DNA from: Bacteroidota bacterium
GTDB taxonomy: Bacteria > Bacteroidota > Bacteroidia > Flavobacteriales > Flavobacteriaceae
Reading direction: 5' to 3'
Assembly: GCA_023434025.1 (NCBI GenBank)
Contig: JAEYTL010000026.1
Coordinates: 76,518-140,517 of the forward strand
Length of the DNA stretch: 64,000 nt
In this document: one piece after another, positions 35,488 through 44,247 of the stretch
How the letters are laid out: each line of letters starts with the position of its first letter
How positions within the stretch are numbered: position 1 is the first letter of the stretch
Notes under the pieces: generated by a model
The model's database searches: none
Seen by the model: only the letters and a program-made list of their open reading frames with translations
What the model was told of the DNA's origin: nothing
Program-made: the position numbers and the translations under genes

Positions 35488-35519
35488 TTTGCATTTAATT
35501 ATATTTAAACTTACATTTG
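35488..35519 (+). promoter_or_regulatory. Predicted rightward promoter of the element
   Basis: TTTG (35488-35491), a 20-bp spacer and TACATTTG (35512-35519) match the TTG-N17-23-TAnnTTTG consensus well, 33 bp before the ATG of the first rightward gene. Confidence 0.65.
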
Positions 35520-35552
35520 TTAATCAAATATTAAATATAAACTATAATTATT

Positions 35553-36083
35553 ATGAAAACAACAGCAATCATTAATCCGGAATTTGAAATTAAAAATATT
35601 CATTTCCTTAGAAACAACCTTGAAAAGCTTCACAAATACGCATCTCAGGTACTGACCTCTATTAAAAGGTATCATTTTATTAACAAAACCAACGAAGCCT
35701 TGTTAAGTCCATTCAGAATAAATACTTCAATATATCACAAGGCAATCGATCATGTATTAAGACTGGAACCGTTTAACGATGAAGATTTGAAAGAGTTCTT
35801 TAATACCCAGAAGGAAGTTGAGAAATATATTATTTCAACACTAAATAACGAAGCAGACGAAGAAATATTTTTTGATTATGAGATAGATTTTATAATACTC
35901 GGGATAGACTATGCCAAGTTTCTTGCATTCTCTTCAAAAAAGAAAAATGAAGGTGATTATGATAATGATATGTTGTTTGAAGAGTATGGATATTTGTCTT
36001 TTGACATGAGATACGGGCGTATATCTGTAGAGGATTTTATAACTGCGGCCAAAAAACTTCTGAAAGATAAAGGCTTGATGTAA
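35553..36083 (+). CDS. Hypothetical element protein, 176 aa
   Basis: First gene under the rightward promoter. The protein is mostly alpha-helical and acidic in the C-terminal half (EEIFFDYEIDFIILGIDYAKFLAFSSKKK). It has no signal peptide, membrane helix or catalytic motif that I recognise. It lies 19 bp before the next unknown gene. In phage satellites this early position often holds derepression or anti-phage cargo, but nothing in the sequence itself shows that. Confidence 0.7.
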   Translation: MKTTAIINPEFEIKNIHFLRNNLEKLHKYASQVLTSIKRYHFINKTNEALLSPFRINTSIYHKAIDHVLRLEPFNDEDLKEFFNTQKEVEKYIISTLNNEADEEIFFDYEIDFIILGIDYAKFLAFSSKKKNEGDYDNDMLFEEYGYLSFDMRYGRISVEDFITAAKKLLKDKGLM

Positions 36084-36102
36084 ACCCAATGTAAATTGAG
36101 AT

Positions 36103-36606
36103 ATGAGAAAGCATATATTTTTAGAGTACAAAGCTGGTAGATTTAATATAGTTAAACAGTTTTTACATTTTACCGGATATGATGAAAACGTGGTTGATGA
36201 TTCCCATAAAGATAATGATTGTTTATGTGAGATACATACATTAACTATTTTAACTAAAGAAGGGAATGCTAAATGTTTGGCACGTAATTTTGCAAAAAGT
36301 CTTAATCTGAAATGCGTAGAAGGTTATAATTTAAAATCACGAGACTTAAAATACGGAGATGTTTTAAATATTAGTACGGTTTCAGATATTGACAAAACAA
36401 ACAGAGGAATAAATATGTTGAGTAATTGGATATACGCTTTTGTTTATCCCCAAAAATATCAAAACTATGACATCTACCGACTTGACTACATAATAAGTTA
36501 TAAAGACAAATATTTGAAAAAAGTTGATTACAGTATCGATGAAAAGAGAGATGAAATAATTTTTAGTTTGAATGACAGAGTAAGGCACCAAATTATTTGT
36601 AATTAG
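36103..36606 (+). CDS. Hypothetical element protein, 167 aa
   Basis: A mixed alpha/beta protein with several Cys and His in its N-terminal half (LHFTGYDENVVDD..., DCLCEIHTLTILT, LNLKCVEGYNL). No known family. It follows the 176-residue gene by 19 bp and the two are probably one unit. The composition (36% GC or less) matches the rest of the element. Confidence 0.7.
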   Translation: MRKHIFLEYKAGRFNIVKQFLHFTGYDENVVDDSHKDNDCLCEIHTLTILTKEGNAKCLARNFAKSLNLKCVEGYNLKSRDLKYGDVLNISTVSDIDKTNRGINMLSNWIYAFVYPQKYQNYDIYRLDYIISYKDKYLKKVDYSIDEKRDEIIFSLNDRVRHQIICN

Positions 36607-36651
36607 TCCTTTATAAAAATCACATTAAGATAAAAAATCATGTGAAAAAAA

Positions 36652-36682
36652 TTGTTTGTAAGTAATAAATTTATTACCTTTG
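36652..36682 (+). promoter_or_regulatory. hicAB promoter with a 16-bp palindromic operator
   Basis: TTG (36652-36654), a 20-bp spacer and TACCTTTG (36675-36682) form a good promoter. The perfect palindrome GTAATAAATTTATTAC (36662-36677) fills the spacer. It is the expected type of site for autorepression by the HTH of HicB. The ATG follows only 4 bp after the -7 box, so the mRNA may be nearly leaderless. Confidence 0.6.
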
Positions 36683-36686
36683 AAAT

Positions 36687-36884
36687 ATGAAATACAGCGA
36701 ATTATTCAGGATTTTGAAAAAAGACGGTTGGTTTGAGGTTCGACAAAAAGGAAGCCATGTAATTATGCAGCACCCTACAAAAACCGGACAACTCACGGTT
36801 CCGAATCATTCAGGTAAGGAAGTGAAAAAGGGATTATTAACAGCTATTTTAAAACAGGCAGGGATAACAACTGCTAAAAGGTAA
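36687..36884 (+). CDS. hicA: HicA-family mRNA interferase toxin
   Basis: 65 residues with a double-stranded RNA-binding-like fold: start MKYSELFRILKKDGW, active-site GSH (His24) in RQKGSHVIMQHP, then TVPNHSGKEVKKGLL. The toxin cleaves mRNA independently of ribosomes when free of HicB. The ATG is set by homology. HicB follows 5 bp later. Confidence 0.93.
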   Translation: MKYSELFRILKKDGWFEVRQKGSHVIMQHPTKTGQLTVPNHSGKEVKKGLLTAILKQAGITTAKR

Positions 36885-36889
36885 TAATT

Positions 36890-37282
36890 ATGAAAAAGCA
36901 AAAAATAAAAATTACAATCACAAAAGAAGATACCGGGTATAGTGCTACCGGATTGGTAGATGATAACTTTATTGCTACCGAAGCAGAAACCTTTGAGGAG
37001 CTTAAAGCAATGATTTTGGAGGCCGTAAACCTTACTTTTGAAGATCAGGGAATTGTTTACACTATTGATGAAATTAAACTTGAGTATGATTTGGAAAGCT
37101 TTTTTGACTTTTACAAGGTGATTAACGCAAAGGCTTTATCAGAGCGTATAGGCATGAACCAAAGCCTTTTGGCACAATACATCAAAGGAAGTAAAAAACC
37201 ATCGCCAGTGCAAACAAAACGTATTCTGAAAGGAGTACAGCAAATCGGAAAAGAACTTTCAGAAGTAAGCTTTTTGCTTTAA
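36890..37282 (+). CDS. hicB: HicB-family antitoxin
   Basis: 130 residues. Residues 1-60 form the partly degraded RNase H-like HicB fold (KITITKEDTGYSATGL, ETFEELKAMILEAV). Residues 75-130 are an XRE-type HTH (NAKALSERIGMNQSLLAQYIKGSKKPSPVQ). It neutralises HicA and probably binds the palindrome upstream of hicA. The pair may stabilise the element or act in phage defence. Confidence 0.9.
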   Translation: MKKQKIKITITKEDTGYSATGLVDDNFIATEAETFEELKAMILEAVNLTFEDQGIVYTIDEIKLEYDLESFFDFYKVINAKALSERIGMNQSLLAQYIKGSKKPSPVQTKRILKGVQQIGKELSEVSFLL

Positions 37283-37329
37283 AAATAATTTGCTCTACAC
37301 GCACGCATAATGACTTCGGAAAAACCTTC

Positions 37330-37545
37330 ATGAACAAGACCAAACAAATAGAGTTCTATAAAACGCAACTTAAAACCGCCCGGGAACTAAAGGCAGTTGC
37401 TGAACAAAATTATAATATAGCTGCACGACTCGAAAGTGAAGCAAAATCCGCTCTGGAAATGTTGGGAGCATCTTCAGGGCGGTCCCGAAAGGGTGGGTTA
37501 ACTGAAGAGCAGAAACTAAAACTAAAAGCAAGTTTAACAAAATAG
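37330..37545 (+). CDS. Small coiled-coil protein, 71 aa
   Basis: A helical, Lys/Ala/Glu-rich protein (KTARELKAVAEQNYNIAARLESEAKSALEML) with a Gly/Arg-rich hinge and a helical tail. Not recognised. It lies 48 bp after hicB and 28 bp before the next gene. Confidence 0.6.
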   Translation: MNKTKQIEFYKTQLKTARELKAVAEQNYNIAARLESEAKSALEMLGASSGRSRKGGLTEEQKLKLKASLTK

Positions 37546-37572
37546 GAAGGGATTATTTAACTAAAATTGAAA

Positions 37573-38295
37573 ATGGATAAAAAGGAACGATATGCTGTAA
37601 CTTCCTTAATTGGTTTGCATGGTGATAATCTTGAATATTATTATAAAATGCAGCACACCGAGTGGATTTATTTAAACTCTGATAATGTAGTTATAGATGG
37701 TGAAATTTGCAACGAAAGGATGGAAAGACTTTTTGTATTGTCACTTGTTAAATTTGGAAACAGGAAACTTAATAGTGTTGAAGTTTGTGGAAAATGTAAC
37801 GGTAGTGAATTAACCGAAAAAAGATTTATTGAATATGAAATAGATCGCATTTCTAAAATAGAAGGAGATTTATTGCCTTTAGGAAAGAAACTTAACAAAG
37901 AGGATTATTTAAAATATCTGCATTCACTATTAAACAATAAAACCTTAGAAGCAAATCAAGGGAGCACTGAAGTTACATTTGAGCAGTTATTTAAGAATCC
38001 CCAAATGGCTAATCTTTCACTTGACAAATTAAAAAAAACTTTTCCTGACTTGCTTTCTGATGATTACTCTTATATCAAAGGGGTAAAAGGTATATTCCCG
38101 ATGTTTATAAGAGTTTTACAAAACGAAGGGTTTATAAATAACTATTCTGATAAAGTTTACAAAAACGCTTTAAATAATAAGATTAACAACCTCAATCTTT
38201 CAAATGATGCTTCGGAATTCCGTAAAAATTATGTAACCGTAACAGACGGAAATCGGACCGATTTAAAACTTTATCTTTCCCAAATTTCCCATTAG
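37573..38295 (+). CDS. Hypothetical element protein, 240 aa
   Basis: Contains one CxxC pair (VCGKCNG) near residue 77 and a helical C-terminal domain (SLDKLKKTFPDLLSDDYSYI). The ATG at 37573 is preferred over an in-frame TTG two codons earlier. No family recognised; the CGKC motif may bind metal but lacks a second pair. Confidence 0.7.
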   Translation: MDKKERYAVTSLIGLHGDNLEYYYKMQHTEWIYLNSDNVVIDGEICNERMERLFVLSLVKFGNRKLNSVEVCGKCNGSELTEKRFIEYEIDRISKIEGDLLPLGKKLNKEDYLKYLHSLLNNKTLEANQGSTEVTFEQLFKNPQMANLSLDKLKKTFPDLLSDDYSYIKGVKGIFPMFIRVLQNEGFINNYSDKVYKNALNNKINNLNLSNDASEFRKNYVTVTDGNRTDLKLYLSQISH

Positions 38296-38361
38296 GGAAA
38301 ATAGGGAGAATATCTCTTTTTACATTTTGGAATTTCGCTTTGAATTTAAAAATAAAAAGCG

Positions 38362-38640
38362 ATGCAAAATGTTATTTTAACTCCAATCGACGCAGATATT
38401 CTAATTCATAGAATAGCAGAAAGAACAGTCGAACTTCTAAAAAGAGAACAACCTAAATCAATACCAATACCCGGGTCTGAAAACCTCATCACCCGAGAAG
38501 AAGCATTGAAATTCCTCAAAGTCACCCCTGCCACATTATGGCGTTGGGAAAAAGAAGGGAAGATACAAAGCTATGGAATGGGAGGCAAACGCTATTTCCG
38601 TAAATCCGAACTTGAAGCTTCTTTAATTGCAAAAAAGTAA
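38362..38640 (+). CDS. Helix-turn-helix protein of the excisionase/MerR-like type
   Basis: 92 residues; the C-terminal half is an HTH_17 domain (ITREEALKFLKVTPATLWRWEKEGKIQSYGMGGKRYFRKSEL), the winged helix seen in excisionases and regulators of Bacteroidota elements. It could direct excision with the integrase or control the replication genes that follow. Confidence 0.85.
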   Translation: MQNVILTPIDADILIHRIAERTVELLKREQPKSIPIPGSENLITREEALKFLKVTPATLWRWEKEGKIQSYGMGGKRYFRKSELEASLIAKK

Positions 38641-38644
38641 GGCT

Positions 38645-38743
38645 ATGAACTCCTTACCTTCCAATTGGCATAATCCAAATAAGATGAGAATTGAACAAGG
38701 TTCTGTTTCGATAAGAAAGGAGGTTCTAAATGGAAGTGATTAG
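38645..38743 (+). CDS. Possible 32-aa leader peptide overlapping the RepA-like gene
   Basis: A short frame begins MNSLPSNWHNPNK and ends KEVLNGSD. Its last 14 bp overlap the start of the next gene and it contains that gene's strong ribosome site. It would give translational coupling. It could equally be a chance frame. Confidence 0.3.
   Translation: MNSLPSNWHNPNKMRIEQGSVSIRKEVLNGSD
38716..38724 (+). promoter_or_regulatory. Unusually strong ribosome binding site
   Basis: AAAGGAGGT stands 5 bp before the ATG of the RepA-like gene. Perfect Shine-Dalgarno sequences are rare in this window, as is usual in Bacteroidota. Confidence 0.6.
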
Positions 38744-39824
38744 CTCAAAATTTGATCTGGAAGCTTTTAAAGAAGATGCAAAAAAATGTATTGAAGAGCC
38801 TAAAAACAATCTTGTTTTAGAAAAAGCCAATTTATTTAGAATAAATCCCAAAGAGGAGATAAAACCACTTGAATCAGTTGTTAAATTAAATGGTTCTATT
38901 ATAGGTACTTTAGGAAACTTTTCTTTAATAATTGGAAAAGCAAAAAGCAGAAAATCTTTTTTTTTGATACTGCTGGCTGCTTCTCTACTGATAGATACTT
39001 TGTATCATGTTTTTACCGGTTATCTTCCGGACAATAAACGTAAAGTGTTATATTTTGATACGGAACAGGGAAAAACTCACGTACAAATACTATTACAGCG
39101 TATTTGCAGACTTACTGGAAAAGATAATCCAATAGATATAGAAATTTATCACCTAAGGAGTTTACCTCCAGCTGAACGTTTAGAAATAATCGAAGCAAAA
39201 ATATACAGCACTCAAAATTTAGGCTATGTTTTTATTGATGGTATTAAAGATTTAATCACATCAATTAATGATGAAGAACAAGCTACAATGATAGCTTCTA
39301 AGTTATTAAAATGGACAGAGGAATTAAATATCCATATATCGGTTGTGTTACATCAAAATAAAGGAGATAATAACGCCAGAGGGCATTTGGGTACCGAATT
39401 GATAAACAAGGCAGAAACTGTTTTATCTGTTACAAAATCAGAAGGAAATAGGGATATTTCTATTGTTAATGCTGAGATGTGTAGAAATAAAGAGCCTGAA
39501 CCATTCGCTTTTGAAATTTCGGATAACATACCTGTTCCGGCAGAAAACTTTGAAATTAGAACAGAAACAAAGAAAAACAGGTTTGATATATCAGAAATGG
39601 AAGACTTCAAGATTTATAAATTATTTACAGAGGTGTATTCTAAAGAAAATCAGTTTGGATATGCTGAATTAGTTAGACAAATTAAAATGGCCTTTAAGAG
39701 CCAATATGACAAGTCATTAGGAGATAATCGAATTAAAGAGATTATAACTAAAGCAAAAAATAAAAATTGGGTTTTACAGGAAAAGGAAAAAGCTCCTTAT
39801 AAGTTGGGTCAATATTTAAACTGA
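38730..39824 (+). CDS. RepA-like RecA-fold ATPase (replicative helicase-like)
   Basis: 364 residues. The Walker A is GKAKSRKS (69-76), the Arg-containing variant common in Bacteroidota element ATPases, and Walker B is YVFIDG (Asp169). SVVLHQNKGDNNARGHLGTELINKAETVLSV resembles the sensor/arginine region of RepA/RSF1010-type helicases. The C-terminal 80 residues look like a winged helix. With the following primase it forms a replication module. Confidence 0.85.
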   Translation: MEVISSKFDLEAFKEDAKKCIEEPKNNLVLEKANLFRINPKEEIKPLESVVKLNGSIIGTLGNFSLIIGKAKSRKSFFLILLAASLLIDTLYHVFTGYLPDNKRKVLYFDTEQGKTHVQILLQRICRLTGKDNPIDIEIYHLRSLPPAERLEIIEAKIYSTQNLGYVFIDGIKDLITSINDEEQATMIASKLLKWTEELNIHISVVLHQNKGDNNARGHLGTELINKAETVLSVTKSEGNRDISIVNAEMCRNKEPEPFAFEISDNIPVPAENFEIRTETKKNRFDISEMEDFKIYKLFTEVYSKENQFGYAELVRQIKMAFKSQYDKSLGDNRIKEIITKAKNKNWVLQEKEKAPYKLGQYLN

Positions 39825-39940
39825 TAAAGAGTATTTGGATTTCTTATCAGTTTAGTTTACTGCTTTATATAAGCAGTTAAACTGATAAACCGATAGTACA
39901 GTTTAGTTTAAAACATCGGTTTAAACTGATAAACCGATAG
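39816..39940. repeat. Iteron-like repeats, candidate replication origin
   Basis: The 20-bp repeat TTAAACTGATAAACCGATAG occurs at 39877-39896 and 39921-39940. A shorter copy TTAAACTGATAAA overlaps the stop of the RepA-like gene, an inverted TTATCAGTTTAG is at 39844-39855, and CAGTTTAGTTTA is found at 39848 and 39899. ATCGGTTT/AAACCGAT (39915-39938) can form a cruciform with AAACTGAT as loop. It lies between helicase and primase genes. Confidence 0.65.
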
Positions 39941-39957
39941 AAATATAAAATAAAAAA

Positions 39958-41085
39958 ATGGAATACAGCTACATATTAGAACCTTACAACGGAACAAAAA
40001 GCCGTTACACTTGTCCGAATTGCAGAGCTAAACAGAGCTTTGCCAAATACATAAATTCTGATAAAGAATATTTATCCGATAGCACAGGTAGATGCAACCG
40101 GGAAGAAAAATGCGGCTATCATTATACACCTAAACAATACTTTGAGGATAATAAGATGACAGATTTTAAACCACTGGTTAAACCGATAATTCCAAAAAAA
40201 GAGGTTATCAAAGAACCCGACTTTATAGATACAGAATTGTTTGTTCAAAGTCTGAATCATTATGACAAAAACAACTTTGTTTCTTTTCTGATTAGGTTGT
40301 TTGGTTCAGAGGTTACAAATGAACTGATAGCAAAGTATTATATCGGAACTTCAAAGAAATGGAATGGCTCTACCATATTCTGGCAAATAGACGAGAAAAT
40401 GAAAATACATACTGGAAAGATAATGCTTTACAATCCTGAAACCGGCAAAAGAGTAAAAGAACCTTATAATCATTTCAGCTGGGTACATAAGCAATTAACC
40501 AAGCCTAATTTTGTACTTAATCAAAGTCTTTTCGGGTTGCATCTGTCGAAAGATAATTACAAACCTATTGCTGTCGTAGAAAGTGAAAAAACGGCTATTA
40601 TTTCAAGTGTTTATTTCCCGGAATTTATTTGGCTAGCAACAGGAGGTTTAAACAACTTATCAAAGTTAAAATTTGAACCTTTGAGAGGTAGAAAAGTGGT
40701 ATTATATCCGGATTTAAGAGCACTTGATAAATGGACGGAAAAAGCCAAAGAACTAAATACGATTTGTAATGTAACCGTTTCTGATTTATTGGAACAAGTT
40801 GCAACGGAAGAAGAAAAAAGTAATGGTTTAGATTTAGCCGATTATCTGATAAAATTAAATATTGATGCAAAAACAAAAGGAGATGACGAAATTAGAGAAA
40901 CTGAAAAAAGAATTGCAGGAGTTAAGGAACGAATTGAACAGGCAAAACAACTTAACAAAAACTTGGAGCATACGTTTAGAGAGATTGCAGCGAAAACGGA
41001 ATTTTACCAAGTCGCACCTAAATACATAAAGGAACCTAAAAACATCTTGGACAAAATAAAAGAGTTGATGTATTGGACAATATAA
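39958..41085 (+). CDS. Primase-like protein with zinc ribbon and Toprim-like domain (DUF6371 type)
   Basis: 375 residues. The N-terminal zinc ribbon has cysteines 19, 22, 46 and 52 (CPNC...GRCNREEKCGYH), like a CHC2 primase finger. A central domain includes VVESEKTAIISS and LATGGLNNL, and then VVLYPDLRALDKW, the acidic pattern of a Toprim fold. The C-terminus is a coiled coil. It would prime replication of the excised element with the RepA-like helicase. Confidence 0.82.
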   Translation: MEYSYILEPYNGTKSRYTCPNCRAKQSFAKYINSDKEYLSDSTGRCNREEKCGYHYTPKQYFEDNKMTDFKPLVKPIIPKKEVIKEPDFIDTELFVQSLNHYDKNNFVSFLIRLFGSEVTNELIAKYYIGTSKKWNGSTIFWQIDEKMKIHTGKIMLYNPETGKRVKEPYNHFSWVHKQLTKPNFVLNQSLFGLHLSKDNYKPIAVVESEKTAIISSVYFPEFIWLATGGLNNLSKLKFEPLRGRKVVLYPDLRALDKWTEKAKELNTICNVTVSDLLEQVATEEEKSNGLDLADYLIKLNIDAKTKGDDEIRETEKRIAGVKERIEQAKQLNKNLEHTFREIAAKTEFYQVAPKYIKEPKNILDKIKELMYWTI

Positions 41086-41122
41086 TTAACCTTCGGTTTA
41101 CCGGATTTAAAAAATAAATATA

Positions 41123-43942
41123 ATGGCAGATAAAGCAAAAATATTGGATATCGATATAAGTTCTATCATTTCCAAATCATCAGAATTAAAATCAGAGTTA
41201 GATTCTTTGAAAAAGAAGCAAGCTGAATTGAAAAAGGAAGGAGATACTTCTTCCTCTGCTTATGTGAAGTTAGAAGCCAGTATAAAAAAACTATCATCTG
41301 AATATAATAATAATCAAAAGCAACTATCTAACCTGGCAAAAGTAGGTGGAGATTTTCTAACGGTGAATGAAAAGATTAATGTTTCATTGGCCAAGGAGAT
41401 CAACACGCAAAAGGAAGCTGAAGCAAATGTAAAAGAGTTGATTCTTCTAAGAAAAGAATTGAACCTAAATGATAAAGAGCAATTGAAAATTGCTGAACAG
41501 CTGAATAAAAAAATCGATGAAAACAATGATTTCATCAAGGAAAATTCTTCACAATTAGAAAAACAAAAGATCGGTATCGGTGATTATGCATCCGGAATTA
41601 GAGAAGCTTTAGGAGATGTAGGTGTTTTCAATGGAGAATTAGCAACAATGAAAGAAGCCTTTGAAGCATTTCAGGGACCGTTCAAAATACTTAAAGATGA
41701 TTTTGTTTCAGCTGCTTCAAATATAAAAAATGCAGCTGCTGAAACTGAAGGAATGACCGGGGCACAAAAAGGACTAACTATAGCTACGAATGTTGGAACC
41801 GGAGCAATGAGATTATTTGGAATAGCATTAGCGGCAGTTGGAATTGGTCTAATGATAGCAGCTGTTGCATTACTTATCAGTTACCTTAGAACCTTTGACC
41901 CGGTTATGGATAGAGTTGAACAGGTTTTCTCAGCTGTTGGTGCTGCTGTTGAAGTGGTAACAAGAGTTATATTTGATTTTGTCAGAGGCTTAACAGATGT
42001 AGGTGCAACAATTCAGAAGGTTGGTAACTTTTTAAAAAGTCCTATAAAAGCTTTCAGAGAATTAGGAAAAGAGATGGCTGATGCGGCGAAAGAAGCTGCA
42101 GCACTCAAAAAAGCTCAACAGGATATTGAAGATGTTATGCGACTTCAAGAAGTAGCTAACGCTAAAGCATCACAACAAATTAAGGAATTAATGCTTCAAT
42201 CTAAAAACAGGACTTTATCGGAAGAAGACAGGTTAAAACTATTAGAACAGGCAAATAAAATTGAACAGGATAACTATAATCAAAGAGCAAAACTGGCTGA
42301 TGAAGAATTGAGATTAGCAAGATGGGTTATTACGTCTAAAGCCGGAATAACGGAGGAAGATAAAAAACGTCTAAAGGAAGAAGGTACAGCTTACGCCATT
42401 GCTCTTAAAGATAAACTCAATGTAACTGATGAAGAAGTTCAAGCGATTCAAGATGCAGAAATCGCTAAGATAAAAATACTCGAAGAATCAACTACCATTC
42501 GAGAAAAGATACAAAACCAGTCAGATGCTTTGGAAGAAAAAAGAAAAGCAGCTGAGGAAAAAAGAATTCGTGAAATTAGAGAAGCTCAACAGAAAGCTAC
42601 TGATGCCGCTATTGCAAGGTCAAAGGCTCAAATTGATTTATTTATTGCAGAACAGGGTTACAGAGCAAAATCACTTGAAGAACAATTTTTAATTGAACAA
42701 ACAGTAACAGCCAAAAGGCTTGCATTACTTGAACAAGAGTTCAAGGCCGGAAAGAAAATAAAGGAAGAATATGAAGCTGAGAAGTTGAATATTCAAAACG
42801 AGTTTCTTCAAAAGCAAGCTGAATTGACTGTTGATTTTGCCAAGAGGCAAATGGATGCCGAAATCAAAGCTATACCTTCTCTAGTAAAGAGAAATGAGTT
42901 TCTATCTGAATTAATCTATCAAGAAGAACAAAGGAGATTGGATAAAATTGCAACGATGCGAGCCAACTTTGAAGCTCAACGATTAGAGCAGGGTATTATT
43001 GACGAACAAACTTATCAAGATACCATCACCGCTATTCAGGAGGAAAATCAGTTGGCAAAGGATGAACTTGCTATTCAGAGGAAAGAGGCTGAGAAAGAAC
43101 AACAACAACTTGATTTTGAAAATCAATTGCTTTTGGACCAGGAGAGATTCGGTTTAACTCTTGAACAAAAAATAGCACAATTAAATATTGAAAAAGAAAA
43201 GGCCCTAGAAATAGCTAGACAAAAAGGAGCAGATGAACAAAAGATAAAAGATTTTTACGCTGAGAAAGAAAAGAACTTAAGAAAAGCTGTAGAATTGGCT
43301 AAAATTGATTCTATGGGTCAAGCTTTGGGATTAGCAAAAAGTTTGTTCAAAGAAAATACAACTGCTTACAAAGCTGCTGCAATTGCTGAAGCAACTATTG
43401 CTACCTATAAAAATGCAGTTGCGGCTTATGGTGCAGCTTTTAATCCTGTACCAACTCCCGCATCACCAGCACTTGGAGCTGTATTTGCCGGTGTGGCTGT
43501 AGCTACCGGTTTAGCAAACATCGCTAAAATTGCCGGGGCTAAGTTTGCAGATGGTGGAATATTAAAAGGTCCATCTCATGCTAATGGAGGCATACCTACT
43601 CCATTTGGGGAAATGGAAGGTAAAGAAGCAATCATTAATAAACGTTCTACCGAAATGTTCAAACCACTTCTTTCAGCCATAAATGTTGCCGGTGGTGGAG
43701 TGGCATTTGCTAAAGGTGGAATTCCAGACTCACCGGCCGTAAGTTCTTTGATGAGTAGTATGGGACAAAAAAATCCAGAAATGATTGATTATGACCTTTT
43801 AGCTGATAAAATAGGTCAAAAAGTTGGTCAAAAAGTTGGAGAAGCCAATGCCCAATTGCCTCCTAACAAATTGGTTATTGAAGAATTTAACACAGCAAAT
43901 AATAATTATCTCAAAATAATTAAAGGAGCTGATTTTGGATAA
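41123..43942 (+). CDS. Phage tail tape-measure-like protein, 939 aa
   Basis: Residues 1-150 form a coiled coil (SELKSELDSLKKKQAELKK). A hydrophobic segment near 232-256 (LFGIALAAVGIGLMIAAVALL) and a long Glu/Lys/Gln-rich coiled coil (about 320-720) follow. Residues 760-850 carry the tape-measure tail signature: Ala-rich AIAEATIATYKNAVAAYGAA, then FADGGILKGPSHANGGIPTPFG and EAIINKRSTEMFKPLL. In phages it sets tail length and forms the DNA channel. No other tail gene is near. Confidence 0.85.
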   Translation: MADKAKILDIDISSIISKSSELKSELDSLKKKQAELKKEGDTSSSAYVKLEASIKKLSSEYNNNQKQLSNLAKVGGDFLTVNEKINVSLAKEINTQKEAEANVKELILLRKELNLNDKEQLKIAEQLNKKIDENNDFIKENSSQLEKQKIGIGDYASGIREALGDVGVFNGELATMKEAFEAFQGPFKILKDDFVSAASNIKNAAAETEGMTGAQKGLTIATNVGTGAMRLFGIALAAVGIGLMIAAVALLISYLRTFDPVMDRVEQVFSAVGAAVEVVTRVIFDFVRGLTDVGATIQKVGNFLKSPIKAFRELGKEMADAAKEAAALKKAQQDIEDVMRLQEVANAKASQQIKELMLQSKNRTLSEEDRLKLLEQANKIEQDNYNQRAKLADEELRLARWVITSKAGITEEDKKRLKEEGTAYAIALKDKLNVTDEEVQAIQDAEIAKIKILEESTTIREKIQNQSDALEEKRKAAEEKRIREIREAQQKATDAAIARSKAQIDLFIAEQGYRAKSLEEQFLIEQTVTAKRLALLEQEFKAGKKIKEEYEAEKLNIQNEFLQKQAELTVDFAKRQMDAEIKAIPSLVKRNEFLSELIYQEEQRRLDKIATMRANFEAQRLEQGIIDEQTYQDTITAIQEENQLAKDELAIQRKEAEKEQQQLDFENQLLLDQERFGLTLEQKIAQLNIEKEKALEIARQKGADEQKIKDFYAEKEKNLRKAVELAKIDSMGQALGLAKSLFKENTTAYKAAAIAEATIATYKNAVAAYGAAFNPVPTPASPALGAVFAGVAVATGLANIAKIAGAKFADGGILKGPSHANGGIPTPFGEMEGKEAIINKRSTEMFKPLLSAINVAGGGVAFAKGGIPDSPAVSSLMSSMGQKNPEMIDYDLLADKIGQKVGQKVGEANAQLPPNKLVIEEFNTANNNYLKIIKGADFG

Positions 43943-43978
43943 AACAAAAACAGAGTATTAATTTAAACAATTATAATT

Positions 43979-44221
43979 ATGCATTTTAAAAAAAGAAGTG
44001 GAGCTCGTTATAGTAATGAAGCTTCAAAAAAGCAAGAGAGTAGTAAATTACTAAGCATGTTAGCTAAAAAACTCGGTAATGATGATCAAAACCTCATCCA
44101 TTCGGGTAAGAATGACCAAAAAAAATATGATTCATCTATGGCTATGAAGGAGAGAGAAAAAAGAAAGAAAAGAGATCAACAACATCGATTCGGAGGGTAT
44201 TTTAATCAAATAACAAGCTGA
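43979..44221 (+). CDS. Small basic hypothetical protein, 80 aa
   Basis: Strongly basic and charged (MHFKKRSGARYSNEASKKQESSK; EREKRKKRDQQHRFGGYF), apparently disordered. It starts 36 bp after the tape-measure gene. No family recognised. Confidence 0.55.
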   Translation: MHFKKRSGARYSNEASKKQESSKLLSMLAKKLGNDDQNLIHSGKNDQKKYDSSMAMKEREKRKKRDQQHRFGGYFNQITS

Positions 44222-44247
44222 TAGTATTAACTGAAATAAACTGAATT

